64,000 bases of DNA from Xanthomonas hydrangeae (GTDB lineage Bacteria > Pseudomonadota > Gammaproteobacteria > Xanthomonadales > Xanthomonadaceae): assembly GCA_905142475.1 (NCBI GenBank), contig LR990730.1:2046001-2110000 (forward strand). Reading direction: 5' to 3'. Both the position numbers and the translations under genes were made by a program. The notes below the pieces were generated by a model, which saw only the letters and a program-made list of their open reading frames with translations, made no database searches and had not been told where the DNA came from. Shown piece by piece: positions 8,836-18,292 of the stretch (the first letter of the stretch is position 1; each line of letters begins with the position of its first letter).

Positions 8836-8939
8836 GGGAATTCCTGATGTGCAGCGAGGGAGGCGCGCATTATCGACCGGACCGGCATCGTGAAAAGTGA
8901 GGGTTTCGCAAAGCCGGCCGGGCTGGCGAGGCACGGCGG

Positions 8940-8969
8940 TTCAGAGCGTTGCCCGCACGCCGCTATAAT
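8940..8969 (+). promoter_or_regulatory. Likely rimO promoter
   Basis: TTCAGA (8940-8945), an 18-bp spacer and a perfect TATAAT (8964-8969), 49 bp ahead of the chosen rimO start. The -35 is only a fair match. Confidence 0.45.
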
Positions 8970-9017
8970 TGCCGCACTCAGGCCCCAGGCCGCTCCGTTC
9001 CCCAGGCTCCTGCTTCC

Positions 9018-10391
9018 ATGTCCCAGCTGAACCCCAAAGTCGGCTTCGTCAGCCTTGGCTGCCCGAAGGCGCTCGTCGACTCCGAACGCATCCTCACCCA
9101 GCTGCGCGTGGAGGGCTACGACATCGTGCCCAGCTACGATGCTGCCGACGTGGTGGTGGTCAATACCTGCGGTTTCATCGATTCGGCGGTGACCGAATCG
9201 CTGGACGCGATCGGCGAGGCGATGAACGCCAACGGCAAGGTGATCGTCACCGGCTGCCTGGGCAAGCGCCCGGAGCAGATCCGCGAGGCCTACCCGCAGG
9301 TGCTGGCGGTGTCCGGTCCGCAGGACTACCAGAGCGTGATGGAGGCGGTGCACGCCGCGTTGCCGCCGCGCCACGACCCGTTCGTGGATCTGGTGCCCGA
9401 CTACGGCATCAAGCTGACCCCGCGCCATTACGCGTATCTGAAGATTTCCGAAGGCTGCAACCACCGCTGCAGTTTCTGCATCATTCCGTCGATGCGCGGC
9501 GATCTGGCCTCGCGCCCGGTGGATGAAGTACTGCGCGAAGCCGAACGGCTGGTGCGCGGCGGGGTCAAGGAATTGCTGGTGGTCTCGCAGGACACCTCGG
9601 CTTACGGCGTGGATCTGAAATACGCCGAGCGCCCGTGGCGCGACCGCATGTACCAAACCCGCATGAAGGCGCTGTGCGAAGGTTTGTCGGAGCTGGGCGT
9701 GTGGACGCGCCTGCATTACGTGTATCCGTACCCGCACGTGGACGATGTGATTCCGCTGATGGCCGAAGGCAAGCTGCTGCCGTACCTGGACATCCCGTTT
9801 CAGCACGCCAGCCCGCGCATCCTCAAGCTGATGAAGCGTCCGGGCGCGGTGGAGAAGACGCTGGAGCGCGTGCAGCGCTGGAAGGCGATGTGCCCGGAGA
9901 TCACGGTGCGCTCCACCTTCATCGTCGGTTTCCCCGGCGAGACCGATGCCGAATTCGAATCCCTGCTCGACTTCCTGGATCAGGCCCAGCTCGATCGCGT
10001 CGGTGCGTTCGCGTATTCGCCGGTGGAAGGCGCCAGCGCCAACGCATTGCCGGACCCAGTGCCGGAAGAGCTCAAGCAGGAGCGGCTGGCGCGTTTCATG
10101 GCCAAGCAGGCGGAGATTTCCGCCGCGCGGCTGGAAGCCAAGATCGGCAGCGTGCAGCAATGCCTGGTCGACCTGATCGAAGACGATATCGCGGTGGCCC
10201 GTTCGCGCGCGGACGCACCGGAAATCGACGGGCTGGTGCATATCCAGAACGGCGGCGAGCTTGGATTGAAGATCGGCGATCTGGTCGATGTGGAGATCAC
10301 TGACAGCGATGAGCACGATCTGTTCGGCGATGCATTGCCGGCCAATGCCCCGATCCAGCAAGGACGGTCGTTGAATCTGCAGATGGTGTAA
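9018..10391 (+). CDS. rimO: Ribosomal protein S12 methylthiotransferase RimO
   Basis: Radical-SAM enzyme that adds a methylthio group to an Asp of ribosomal protein S12. The ATG at 9018 gives 457 aa and the N-terminus [20 protein letters not shown], matching the family; in-frame codons back to 8949 overlap the promoter. Order: N-terminal UPF0004 domain with Cys in [17 protein letters not shown] and [10 protein letters not shown] (second 4Fe-4S cluster); radical [11 protein letters not shown] near residue 147; C-terminal TRAM domain ending HDLFGDAL. RimO rather than MiaB is indicated by the [10 protein letters not shown] signature. Confidence 0.96.
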   Translation: MSQLNPKVGFVSLGCPKALVDSERILTQLRVEGYDIVPSYDAADVVVVNTCGFIDSAVTESLDAIGEAMNANGKVIVTGCLGKRPEQIREAYPQVLAVSGPQDYQSVMEAVHAALPPRHDPFVDLVPDYGIKLTPRHYAYLKISEGCNHRCSFCIIPSMRGDLASRPVDEVLREAERLVRGGVKELLVVSQDTSAYGVDLKYAERPWRDRMYQTRMKALCEGLSELGVWTRLHYVYPYPHVDDVIPLMAEGKLLPYLDIPFQHASPRILKLMKRPGAVEKTLERVQRWKAMCPEITVRSTFIVGFPGETDAEFESLLDFLDQAQLDRVGAFAYSPVEGASANALPDPVPEELKQERLARFMAKQAEISAARLEAKIGSVQQCLVDLIEDDIAVARSRADAPEIDGLVHIQNGGELGLKIGDLVDVEITDSDEHDLFGDALPANAPIQQGRSLNLQMV

Positions 10392-10419
10392 CCGGTCAGG
10401 TGTCGGGACACCGCGGTCC

Positions 10420-10487
10420 GTAGGAGCGCGCTTGCGCGCGAAGAGGCGTTATCGATAACGCCCTGTCGCGCACAAGTGCGCCCCTAC
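10420..10487. repeat. GTAG-type REP hairpin element
   Basis: Begins GTAGGAGCGCGCTTGCGCGC and ends GTGCGCCCCTAC, so the arms are imperfect inverted repeats. The centre is an 18-bp perfect palindrome, GGCGTTATCGATAACGCC (10445-10462). It lies between convergent rimO and greB, where it may also end transcription. Closely related elements are at 26825-26892 and 20218-20464. Confidence 0.75.
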
Positions 10488-10507
10488 AGGTCAGCAGATT
10501 CGCGCGG

Positions 10508-11014
10508 CTACTGGCTCGCGTAATCCACCGACACCACCACGAAGGTGTGCTTGCCCGACGGCAGCTGCGCTTCGAACTCATCGTCCACGCGTTTTTTCAG
10601 CAATGCGCGCGCCAGCGGCGAGTCGATGCTGATCCAGCCGCGGCCCGCGTCGGTTTCGTCCGGGCCGACGATGCGGTAGTGCAGCAGCTCGCCGCTGTCG
10701 GCGTCTTCCAGTTCGACCTGTGCGCCGAAGAACACCGCGCGCAGATCGGTCGGTGCGGTATCCACCACGCGCAGCGCTTCCAGCCGTTTGCTCAGATAAC
10801 GCACGCGGCGGTCGATCTCGCCCAGCTGCTTCTTGCGATAGGTGTACTCGGCGTTCTCCGAGCGGTCGCCTTCTGCAGCGGCTGCAGCCAGCGCACGCAC
10901 CACCTCCGGCCGACGCACGCGCCACAGCTCTTCCAGCTCGGCCTTGAGCCGGGCGTGGCCGTCGGGCGTGATCAGTGCGGTGCTTTTTTCGGCGGGCGGG
11001 CGCCAGCGGCTCAT
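10508..11014 (-). CDS. greB: Transcription elongation factor GreB
   Basis: 168 aa. Rescues backtracked RNA polymerase by stimulating transcript cleavage. The start at MSRWRPP (11014) fits the family length; an upstream in-frame ATG would add 15 residues. The N-terminal coiled coil runs about 15-90 and carries the tip acidic pair in [21 protein letters not shown]. The C-terminal FKBP-like domain holds [10 protein letters not shown] and [14 protein letters not shown]. Features such as [10 protein letters not shown] and the LEALRVV linker favour GreB over GreA. Confidence 0.93.
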   Translation of the reverse strand: MSRWRPPAEKSTALITPDGHARLKAELEELWRVRRPEVVRALAAAAAEGDRSENAEYTYRKKQLGEIDRRVRYLSKRLEALRVVDTAPTDLRAVFFGAQVELEDADSGELLHYRIVGPDETDAGRGWISIDSPLARALLKKRVDDEFEAQLPSGKHTFVVVSVDYASQ

Positions 11015-11120
11015 GGGCGGTGTATCCGACAGCGGGGCCGCGATGCTAGCGCGCATGGCCGGCTTGCGCATCTGCCGTCGCACGGCGAAGCTTTACGCTT
11101 TCTGGGACACGGACGTTGTC

Positions 11121-12587
11121 ATGTTGCTGATGCCGCTGCACAAGCCCTGGTCGCGCCAGAACATTCCCTGGGTGACGCTGCTGCTGGTGCTGATCAATGT
11201 GGTGGTCTACCTGGGCTATCAGCGCAAGGACGACGCTTTGGTCGAAAACGCGGTGCGCTATTACGTCGACTCCGGGCTGGGCGCGTTGGAGGCGCAAGTC
11301 CACGCGCGCTATCTGGAGCAGACCGGCGAGGCCAAGCTGCGCGCCGCGCGCCAGGCCAGGCTGGGTAGCGTGCCGGCGCGTCAGCGCATCGCGTATCTGG
11401 CGCATCTGACGATGAACGATGTGGCGTTCGCGCAGGCATTGCGCAGCGGCACGCTGTTCGAGGACGAGGAACGTTTGCGCGAATGGCGCGCATTGCGTGC
11501 GCCCTACGACGCGCGCCTGTCCAAGGTGTTTACGCTGCGCCATCTGCAGCGCAGTTCGGAGTGGTCGCCGGCACGGATGCTGACGGCGACATTTCTGCAT
11601 GGCAGTTTCGATCATCTGCTGGGCAACATGCTGTTCCTGCTGGCGCTGGGCACCCTATTGGAAGGGGCGATCGGCAGTGGATGGTTTCTGCTGCTGTATC
11701 TGCTCGGCGGGTTCGGCGCCAGCGTGGCCAGCCTGTGGTGGCGCTGGGGCGAGCCGGGCGGCGGGTTGGGCGCATCCGGTGCGATCGCTGCATTGATGGG
11801 CGCGTTCTGCGTGGTCTGGGGGCGGCGCAAAGTACGGTTTTTCTACTGGTTTTTCGTGGTATTCAACTATGTGCGCGGCCCGGCGATTCTGCTGTTGCCG
11901 CTATGGTTGGGCTGGGAGCTTTACAGCCTGTTGTCGAGCGACAATGCTGCGGTCGCCTTCGAGGCGCATGCCGGCGGGTTGGTCAGTGGCGCGCTGCTCG
12001 GTGCCTTGCTGGTGCTGTTGCGGCGCACCCGACCTGCCTTCATGGAAGAGAGCGATGCAGTGCTGGTGGACGATCGCTGGGAGCGCGCGCAGCGGCATCT
12101 GGGGCGCATGGAAAACGTGGAGGCCGAGCGCCTGTTGGCCGAGTTGGCCGGCGAGCAGCCGCACAATCTGGAGGTGGCACTGGCGCGTTATCGCACCGCG
12201 CGCAACGCTGGCCATCGCCAGGACAGCTTGCGGCATGCGCAGACGCTGTTGCAGCTGCAGACGCACCACGCCGAGCAGACGCGCATCCAGCTGGCGGTCG
12301 CTGCCGAGTTGAGCAAGGCCAAGATTGATTGCGCGCTGCCGGCACGGCTAGCCTTGATCGGTGCGTGCATGCGCAATGGGCTGCTGGCCGACGCCGAGCG
12401 GCTGTTGAAAGAATGCGAACTCAGTGCGTCGCGCGCGGAGTTGGCGCAGCACTGGTTCGTACTGGCCTTGCGCCATGGCGAGCTGCAGGACGGCGCGCAG
12501 CGTACGCGCTTGTTGCGGCTGGTGCTGGAGCAGTTTCCGGAGCAAGGCCAAGCCAACAAGGCGCGCTTTCTGCTCGACAATGGGTGA
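11121..12587 (+). CDS. Rhomboid-family intramembrane serine protease
   Basis: 488 aa inner-membrane protease. After the first membrane segment (VTLLLVLINVVVYLG) comes a roughly 140-residue soluble insert. The rhomboid core follows: HGSFDHLLGNMLFLLALG, the Ser of GASGAIAALMGA and the His of AHAGGLVSGALLG, which form the Ser-His dyad. The C-terminal 160 residues are soluble, helical and TPR-like (NLEVALARYRTARNAGH...). ATG at 11130 is an alternative start. The gene is divergent from greB and is followed by a gene-free repeat block. Substrates are unknown. Confidence 0.9.
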   Translation: MLLMPLHKPWSRQNIPWVTLLLVLINVVVYLGYQRKDDALVENAVRYYVDSGLGALEAQVHARYLEQTGEAKLRAARQARLGSVPARQRIAYLAHLTMNDVAFAQALRSGTLFEDEERLREWRALRAPYDARLSKVFTLRHLQRSSEWSPARMLTATFLHGSFDHLLGNMLFLLALGTLLEGAIGSGWFLLLYLLGGFGASVASLWWRWGEPGGGLGASGAIAALMGAFCVVWGRRKVRFFYWFFVVFNYVRGPAILLLPLWLGWELYSLLSSDNAAVAFEAHAGGLVSGALLGALLVLLRRTRPAFMEESDAVLVDDRWERAQRHLGRMENVEAERLLAELAGEQPHNLEVALARYRTARNAGHRQDSLRHAQTLLQLQTHHAEQTRIQLAVAAELSKAKIDCALPARLALIGACMRNGLLADAERLLKECELSASRAELAQHWFVLALRHGELQDGAQRTRLLRLVLEQFPEQGQANKARFLLDNG

Positions 12588-13496
12588 GTTGGTTCGGCTT
12601 GCTGGCTTGCTGCGACAAACCGACCATTAGCGCCTATCGATTGCAGTGCAGGTGATCTGCGGTTTGGCTGCAGGGCCCTTGCCCGCCCACCCTCGCGGGA
12701 CACGCCGCAAGTACGTCCGTGTAGGCTCTTACGCGGCATCCATGCCGCGTAAGGTCCCGCGACGGTGGGCGGGCAAGGACCAGTGGAGATGGTCGGTGTG
12801 CATGGTTTTAAACAAAGCAACCTATCAACTCTCTGGAGCGGTGAGGGCATCGCGCCCTCGGTGATGCGGGTTTGCTGCAGGGCCCTTGCCCGCCCACCAT
12901 CGCGGGACACGCTGCAAGTACGTCCCTGTAGGCTCTTACGCGGCATCCATGCCGCGTAAGGTCCCGCGATGGTGGGCGGGCAAGGACCCGTCGAGATGGT
13001 CGGTGTGCATGGTTTTAAACAAAGCAACCGATCAACTCTCTGGTGAGGGCACCGCGCCCTCGGTGATGCGTGTTTGCTGCAGGGCCCTTGCCCGCCCACC
13101 ATCGCGGGACACGCTGCAAGTACGTCCCTGTAAGCTCTTACGCGGCATCCATGCCGCGTAAGGTCCCGCGACGGTGGGTGGGCAAGGACCAGTGGAGATG
13201 GTCGGTGTGCAGGTTTTCAACAAAACAGCCGACTCACTTTCTGGTGCGGTGAGGGCACCGCGCCCTCGGTGATGCGGGCTTGCTGCAGGGCCCTTGCCCG
13301 CCCACCATCGCAGGACACGCTGCAAGTACGTCCCTGTAGGCTCTTACGCGGCATCCATGCCGCGTAAGGTTCCACGACGGTGAGCGGACAAGGACCAATC
13401 AAGATGCTCGGCGTGCATGGTCGCGAGCAGTACACGCCGCGGGACTGTCCGATGACGGAAGATCCGATTAGCTACCTCAAAAATTTTGCCAGCCAC
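12588..13496. other. Gene-free interval filled by the repeat array
   Basis: About 900 bp between convergent genes (rhomboid and the membrane/TPR-like gene). Apart from the tandem palindromes, only about 100 bp of unremarkable sequence remains at the right end. The short ORFs here merely read through repeat copies and share the same repeated peptides. Confidence 0.75.
12677..13393. repeat. Four-copy tandem array of 102-bp palindromes
   Basis: Hairpin units at 12677-12778, 12884-12985, 13086-13187 and 13292-13393, each exactly 102 bp, at intervals of 207, 202 and 206 bp. In unit 2 the outer arms (from CCTTGCCCGCCCACCATCGC, and its complement) pair perfectly over 25 bp. An inner palindrome, CTTACGCGGCAT-CC-ATGCCGCGTAAG, is kept in all four. 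The linkers are also repeated and carry a short GAGGGC...GCCCTC hairpin. Unit 4 has the most mismatches in its outer arms. No ORF in the block codes convincingly. Confidence 0.9.
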
Positions 13497-14771
13497 TCAA
13501 GCCGGTTGAATCGCCACCGCTTTCAGCGCCGCTTCCAGCTTCGCGCGTAGTGCATCGTTGTCGCACTGATCCAGCGCGTTCTGCAGCACGGCACGCGCCT
13601 GGTCGTCGCGGCCGAAACGTTCGGCCAGCAGTAAGCCCGCGTCGAGCGACCACGCCGGTAGCATCACGTCGCGCGGCCATGTGCCGATGGCAGCTAGCAG
13701 GCCGTCGGTCGTCAGCTGGAATTGCCCGGCCATCTTGGCGCGCTCGGCCAGCAGCGTGGCTTGCTCAGGCGTCAGCGGTGTAAATGCGGGATTGCTGTCC
13801 AATGCTTCGCGCTGCAAGGCGAGTGCGCGGCGCTCCTGTTTTTCCTGCAGCAAGCGATTGATGTAGTGGCGGGTATGGTCGTGCAGTTCGTCGTTGCGAT
13901 GATGTTGGCGCAGCAGACGCCGATACAGCTCATGCACGGCAAGGCTCACTGCGCGTGATCGCACCGCGCCGCGTAACGCTTGAAAGGCTTCGTCGGCATG
14001 TCCGTCGCGCAGGTACTGCTCTGCTTCGTCTAGCAGGCGTTGATCCGGGTCTTCGCGCTCGACTGCCGCGCCATTGCTGGGCAGATAGCCGAGTTCTTCG
14101 TGGTACTGGTACACCAGATAGCCCATCAGATGAAAGCTGGCGAACAGGCTCCAGATGGAGGCAATCACAACGGTCGCTTCGCGCACGACCGGCGGCAGAT
14201 ATTTCACCGAAATGAACACCGCTGCCGTGCCGCTGCCCTGGATCACATACAGCAGGCCGTAGGCGGCCAGGTACGGCCAGCCGATGCGCAGCGCCATGTC
14301 GATCGACACTGCCGGGTTGAGTGCGCGGCGCAGGCTGCCGTCGATGGCCAGCGCAATCATCATGCCGGGCAGCAATAGCTGCACCACCAGATACGCGATG
14401 GTCAAGCCGGGTTTGCCTGCCAGTACGCCGGCCGCACCGATGACGATGCCCAGCGCAAACGCCAGCAGAATCAGCCTGAGTACCGCGCTATCGAACGTGT
14501 TGTAGCCGAGTCGCGGTGCGTCGGCTTGCCCATCTGCGCTGTGGCGCAGGATGTCGAAGGCATAGGTGTAGGTCGCCATGCCCAGCACGCCGGCGATCAG
14601 CAGTTTCAGGATGCCTGGCAACACCAGCAGCGCGCTGCACAGGGTCAGCGCAATCAGCGCGTACAGCGCCGAGCCGCGCAGCGGGTAGGTGGCGATGGCG
14701 GGAATGCGGGTCCAGAACGGTGCCGGTGCGGCCTGCACTGCAACCTTGCGTGCGCGAAAACGGTCTTCCAT
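13497..14771 (-). CDS. Polytopic membrane protein with helical C-terminal domain
   Basis: 424 aa, start at MEDRFRARK (14771). The first 250 residues hold about six membrane helices (for example ALYALIALTLCSALLVLPG, LILLAFALGIVIGAAGVLAG, WPYLAAYGLLYVIQG), reminiscent of DUF4013-type proteins. The C-terminal 170 residues are soluble and helical with TPR-like character (DEAEQYLRDGHADEAFQALRG). No catalytic motif is seen. The neighbours give no functional hint, so the function is unknown. Confidence 0.75.
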   Translation of the reverse strand: MEDRFRARKVAVQAAPAPFWTRIPAIATYPLRGSALYALIALTLCSALLVLPGILKLLIAGVLGMATYTYAFDILRHSADGQADAPRLGYNTFDSAVLRLILLAFALGIVIGAAGVLAGKPGLTIAYLVVQLLLPGMMIALAIDGSLRRALNPAVSIDMALRIGWPYLAAYGLLYVIQGSGTAAVFISVKYLPPVVREATVVIASIWSLFASFHLMGYLVYQYHEELGYLPSNGAAVEREDPDQRLLDEAEQYLRDGHADEAFQALRGAVRSRAVSLAVHELYRRLLRQHHRNDELHDHTRHYINRLLQEKQERRALALQREALDSNPAFTPLTPEQATLLAERAKMAGQFQLTTDGLLAAIGTWPRDVMLPAWSLDAGLLLAERFGRDDQARAVLQNALDQCDNDALRAKLEAALKAVAIQPA

Positions 14772-15389
14772 GACGCTCCCCAAGCGTGTGATGTGAAGGG
14801 ATTGTGCGGTGGTGCGCGTCGCCGTGCAATTGGGATCTAACGGCGCCTGCCTGTTGAGCCCGGTGATGCACGGCAGCGGGTGGGGGCTTGGCCCGTAGCC
14901 GCATGTGGAATGACACGAACTGCCCAAGGTCGGACGTCGGTATCGACGGTTCAGTGGGCCGTGCGCTATCGAAGAAAGCGTCTTGCTCAAGGAGCACGTG
15001 ATGGCAATTGGAGATTTTGCGAAGCGGTGCCGGCGTTGCGTATGGAGGCGTGATCGCGACGCATTGCCGGTCGCGCGAGCATTGCCCACGTCGCGGTCGT
15101 GCGTTTCTTCATCCTAGTGACGTACGCACTTCCGTGCTTCAGTCGACCGTGCAGCGTCGCGGTCTGAATGACCGGCAGCGTGGAAGTCATTGGCCTAGTA
15201 CGTACTGATCGCAATGCAGGCCTTTACATGTCGATATGCGATACGTGCAGTGCTTCAGTAGATGACGTAATGCTCCGGATCCTGGTGATCGGTAGACTGT
15301 CGACCCGCCGCAGTCATTGCGGATCTTTCGAGCGACCAGACGCGCCACGTGCGTGGCACTACCGTCGCTCGCATCACAAGGAGTGTCGC
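14772..15389. other. 618-bp divergent intergenic region
   Basis: Lies between the membrane-protein gene (minus) and nudK (plus). It presumably holds both promoters, but no clear -35/-10 pair stands out. The only small ORF with a good ribosome-binding site is at 15001-15117. The section 15040-15180 has several short inverted repeats around GTCGCG, of unknown meaning. Confidence 0.4.
15001..15117 (+). CDS. Possible 38-aa basic, Cys-containing peptide
   Basis: ATG at 15001 is preceded by AAGGAG with a 6-base spacer, an excellent ribosome-binding site. The peptide starts MAIGDFAKRCRRCVWRRDRD and is strongly basic, with three Cys. No family is recognised. Chance cannot be excluded, since short ORFs are common in high-GC DNA. 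Confidence 0.2.
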   Translation: MAIGDFAKRCRRCVWRRDRDALPVARALPTSRSCVSSS

Positions 15390-15989
15390 TTGAGTCCATC
15401 CGCCACCGGCAACCCGCAGGTTCGTATTCGCAGCATCGATGTGCTGTCGGACAATTGGTATGTGCTGCGCAAGGTCACCTTTGATTTTCAGCGCAAGGAC
15501 GGCCGCTGGCAGACCTTGTCGCGCGAGGCCTACGACCGCGGCAATGGCGCCACGATCCTGCTCTACAGTCGCGCCAAGCAGACGGTGATGCTGACCCGCC
15601 AGTTCCGCCTGCCGACACTGCTCAACGGCAACGCCGACGGCATGCTGATCGAAGCTTGTGCCGGCTTGCTTGACCAGGACGATGCGCTGACCTGCATCCG
15701 CAAGGAAACCGAAGAGGAAACCGGCTACCGCATCGACAACGTGCGCAAGGTGTTCGAGGCGTTCATGAGCCCGGGTTCGGTGACCGAACGTCTGTATTTC
15801 TTTGTCGGCGAATACTTCGATGGCGACAAGGTCAGTGATGGCGGCGGACTCGAAGAAGACGGCGAAGAGATCCAGGTGCTGGAACTGCCACTGGATACAG
15901 CGCTGGCGATGATCGGCTCAGGCGAGATCGCCGATGCCAAGACCATCATGTTGCTGCAGTACGCCAGGTTGCATGGCGTGTTGGCGTAG
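15390..15989 (+). CDS. nudK: GDP-mannose pyrophosphatase, Nudix family
   Basis: 199-aa Nudix hydrolase very similar in pattern to E. coli NudK, which splits GDP-mannose into GMP and mannose-1-phosphate. The start is TTG at 15390, six bases after AAGGAG; no nearby ATG fits. Shared signatures: LSDNWYVL, EAYDRGNGATILLY, RQFRLPTLLNGNADG, the Nudix box GLLDQDDALTCIRKETEEET (where the first conserved Glu is Asp) and FEAFMSPGSVTE. A role in nucleotide-sugar turnover, relevant to an exopolysaccharide producer, is inference. Confidence 0.88.
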   Translation: MSPSATGNPQVRIRSIDVLSDNWYVLRKVTFDFQRKDGRWQTLSREAYDRGNGATILLYSRAKQTVMLTRQFRLPTLLNGNADGMLIEACAGLLDQDDALTCIRKETEEETGYRIDNVRKVFEAFMSPGSVTERLYFFVGEYFDGDKVSDGGGLEEDGEEIQVLELPLDTALAMIGSGEIADAKTIMLLQYARLHGVLA

Positions 15990-16224
15990 CCGATCTCGTG
16001 CGCCGCGCGAACGTTTGTCGTTGTGGTGTCGCCGCGTGTCGCTATCTGCATGCAACGCGCTTGCGCACAAAGACGACGCTGCCGCAGACCTGAATTCTGC
16101 GGCCGTCGACGCAAGCGATTCTTGTTGCTCGCGTGGCAAAAAATGCCGAGTGCAGGTTCCGCTCTTGAGTAGTGCTGGGTGCAAAGGTGCGCAACTCACA
16201 GCATCATGAATCCATGCTCAAAGA

Positions 16225-16752
16225 TCAGCGCACACGTCGCAGCACTTTGTCCTGATCCTCTGGCGGATTGCCGCTGTGGCAATTGTGGCCATCCTGGGCC
16301 AGGGCGTAGTCGGTGCGATGCGCATGGCGCTCGGAGATGGTGTCCTGTTCGATGCGAAACCCGTAGATATTGGGTCCGATCATCGGATCATTGGGGTCTT
16401 CGAAGCTGAGCATTAGGCAGCTTCCGCCTATCTGGTCAATCCACCAGGATCCGACCATGGTTTTGGGGGCGGTATGTCGCGCGGCGCCAGCGATGCAGGT
16501 CGTCTTCAATGTGTAGCGTCGGCTGTTGTCGCTTGGTTTTCCTGTCTTGTGGAGAACAAGATCGGCGCGGACGGCTTGGCAGTCTTGCGTGTAGGGCTGC
16601 AGTTTGCCGGTGTAGCGGCCGGCAAGCAGGTGCTGCTGTTGTAGCGGCCACGCTTCAATTGGAGCTGGTTGCCGGGCAGTGGCCGTTGCCGCCCCAATGA
16701 TCGTGCTTGCAGTCAGACAGCGGAACAGCAGTATTGTTGCGTCCTTGCTCAT
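16225..16752 (-). CDS. Hypothetical exported protein
   Basis: 175 aa with an N-terminal hydrophobic stretch (about 6-26, ending ATATA) that fits a signal peptide, so probably periplasmic. The middle has LAGRYTGKLQPYTQDCQAVR and RYTLKTTCIAG, a beta-rich look faintly like NlpE-type lipoprotein folds, but no lipobox is present. There are four Cys in the mature part. It lies 34 bp upstream of the HerA-like gene on the same strand. No function can be assigned. Confidence 0.6.
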   Translation of the reverse strand: MSKDATILLFRCLTASTIIGAATATARQPAPIEAWPLQQQHLLAGRYTGKLQPYTQDCQAVRADLVLHKTGKPSDNSRRYTLKTTCIAGAARHTAPKTMVGSWWIDQIGGSCLMLSFEDPNDPMIGPNIYGFRIEQDTISERHAHRTDYALAQDGHNCHSGNPPEDQDKVLRRVR

Positions 16753-16786
16753 TGGTTTTGTCTTGTCGTTTTGTGTGCGTGGCTAC

Positions 16787-18292
16787 TCAGCGCTTCCCAC
16801 CAAAAATACTGCCGAAAATACCGCGCACGATCTGCTGGCCGATCTTGTTGCCCACCGTGCGCGAGGTCTGCTTGGCCATCGCTTCGAGCATGCCCTGGCG
16901 GCGGCTGGTGCCGAACACCGCGTCCTTGACCGCCTTACCGAAGCCGCTGTCGTGCGCATCGTCATCTTCGCGCGTGCGTGCCGGCGGTGCGGCGTTGTGT
17001 TCGGCGATCTGTTCGACGCGGCGCGCCAGCAGTTCGGCAGCTGATTCGCGGTTGATCGCGGTGTCGTAGCGGGTGCCGACCGGGCTGGCCGCGCGCACCT
17101 GCGCGCGTCTGGTCTCGCTGATGGCGCCCATGCGGCAGCGTGGCGGGGCGATGAGCGTTTGCTGCACCGGTGCCGGCACGCCCTTGCCTTGCAGCGGCGA
17201 CACCAGCGCCTCGCCGGTACCCAGGCTGGAGATCGCGGTTGCCACGTCGAGCTTGGGATTGGCGACGAAGGTCTGCGCTGCGGTCTTGACCGCCTTCTGG
17301 TCGCGCGGGGTGTAGGCGCGCAGCGCGTGCTGCACGCGATTGCCGAGCTGGCCGAGGATGTTGTCCGGAATATCGTCGGGAAACTGCGAGCAAAAGTACA
17401 CGCCCACACCTTTGGAACGGATCAGCCGCACCACCTGTTCGATACGCTGCACCAGCGCGGCGGGCGCGTCGTCGAACAGTAGATGCGCTTCGTCGAACAC
17501 GAACACCAGCTTGGGCTGTTCCAGGTCGCCCACCTCGGGCAAACGCTCGAACAGTTCCGACAGCAGCCACAGCAAAAAGGTGGAATACAGCTTCGGCTTG
17601 AGCACCAATTGGTTGGCCGCCAGGATGCCGATCACACCACGGCCATCGGGCGCCACGCGCATCAGCTCGGCAAGTTCCAATGCGGGCTCGCCAAAGAATT
17701 GCTCGCCGCCGTCCTGCGCCAGACGCAGCAAGGAGCGCTGGATCGCGGCCACCGATTGGCTGGAGACCAGCCCGTAACTGGTGGACAGCTCCTTGCGTTC
17801 TTCCACTACCAACGCCAGCAGCGCGCGTAGGTCGTCCAGATCCAGCAACAGCAGTCCACGGTCGTCGGCCAGCTTGAACACGATGTCCAGCACACCGGAC
17901 TGGGTGTCGTTGAGTTCCAGAATGCGCGCGAGCAGGGTGGGGCCCATCTCGCTGACGGTGGTGCGCACCGGGTGGCCGAGCTTGCCGTACAGATCCCAGA
18001 ACACCACCGGGTTGGCGGCCGGCGCGTAATCGGTGATGCCCACTTCCGTGGCGCGCTGCAACACGCCGGCTGCGCCGTCGCCGGCAACCGCCAGACCGGC
18101 CACGTCGCCTTTCACGTCGGCCAGGAACACCGGCACGCCCAGCCGCGAGAAGCCTTCGGCCAGGGTCATCAAGGTGACGGTCTTGCCGGTACCGGTGGCG
18201 CCGGCGACCAGGCCGTGGCGGTTGCCGAGGCGTCCTTCCAGCATCACCGCGATGTCGTCGGTGACGCCTTTGCCGAGCAGGAACGAGGCCAT
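16787..18292 (-). CDS. HerA-like (DUF853) AAA ATPase
   Basis: 501 aa, start at MASFLLGKG (18292). Walker A is GATGTGKTV (about 32-40); Walker B is KLVFVFDEAHLLF (about 270). The central region DRGLLLLDLDDLRALLALV, the SKGVGVYFCSQFPDDIPDN segment and the C-terminal FGSIFGGK end mark the DUF853 / helicase HerA-like family. Members resemble DNA-translocating ATPases (HerA, FtsK) but most are unstudied. No NurA-like nuclease lies nearby. The last 100 residues are low-complexity and charged. Confidence 0.88.
   Translation of the reverse strand: MASFLLGKGVTDDIAVMLEGRLGNRHGLVAGATGTGKTVTLMTLAEGFSRLGVPVFLADVKGDVAGLAVAGDGAAGVLQRATEVGITDYAPAANPVVFWDLYGKLGHPVRTTVSEMGPTLLARILELNDTQSGVLDIVFKLADDRGLLLLDLDDLRALLALVVEERKELSTSYGLVSSQSVAAIQRSLLRLAQDGGEQFFGEPALELAELMRVAPDGRGVIGILAANQLVLKPKLYSTFLLWLLSELFERLPEVGDLEQPKLVFVFDEAHLLFDDAPAALVQRIEQVVRLIRSKGVGVYFCSQFPDDIPDNILGQLGNRVQHALRAYTPRDQKAVKTAAQTFVANPKLDVATAISSLGTGEALVSPLQGKGVPAPVQQTLIAPPRCRMGAISETRRAQVRAASPVGTRYDTAINRESAAELLARRVEQIAEHNAAPPARTREDDDAHDSGFGKAVKDAVFGTSRRQGMLEAMAKQTSRTVGNKIGQQIVRGIFGSIFGGKR

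Noticed and set aside
8742-10361. 539-codon minus-strand frame opposite rimO
   Set aside because: Its composition is His/Arg/Ala-rich without domains, and rimO on the plus strand is certain.
12677-13393. CRISPR array
   Set aside because: Units are 102 bp palindromes, the spacers repeat each other and no cas genes are near.
12646-13435. Short ORFs inside the tandem repeat
   Set aside because: They encode the same repeated peptide because they read the repeats; there is no independent support.
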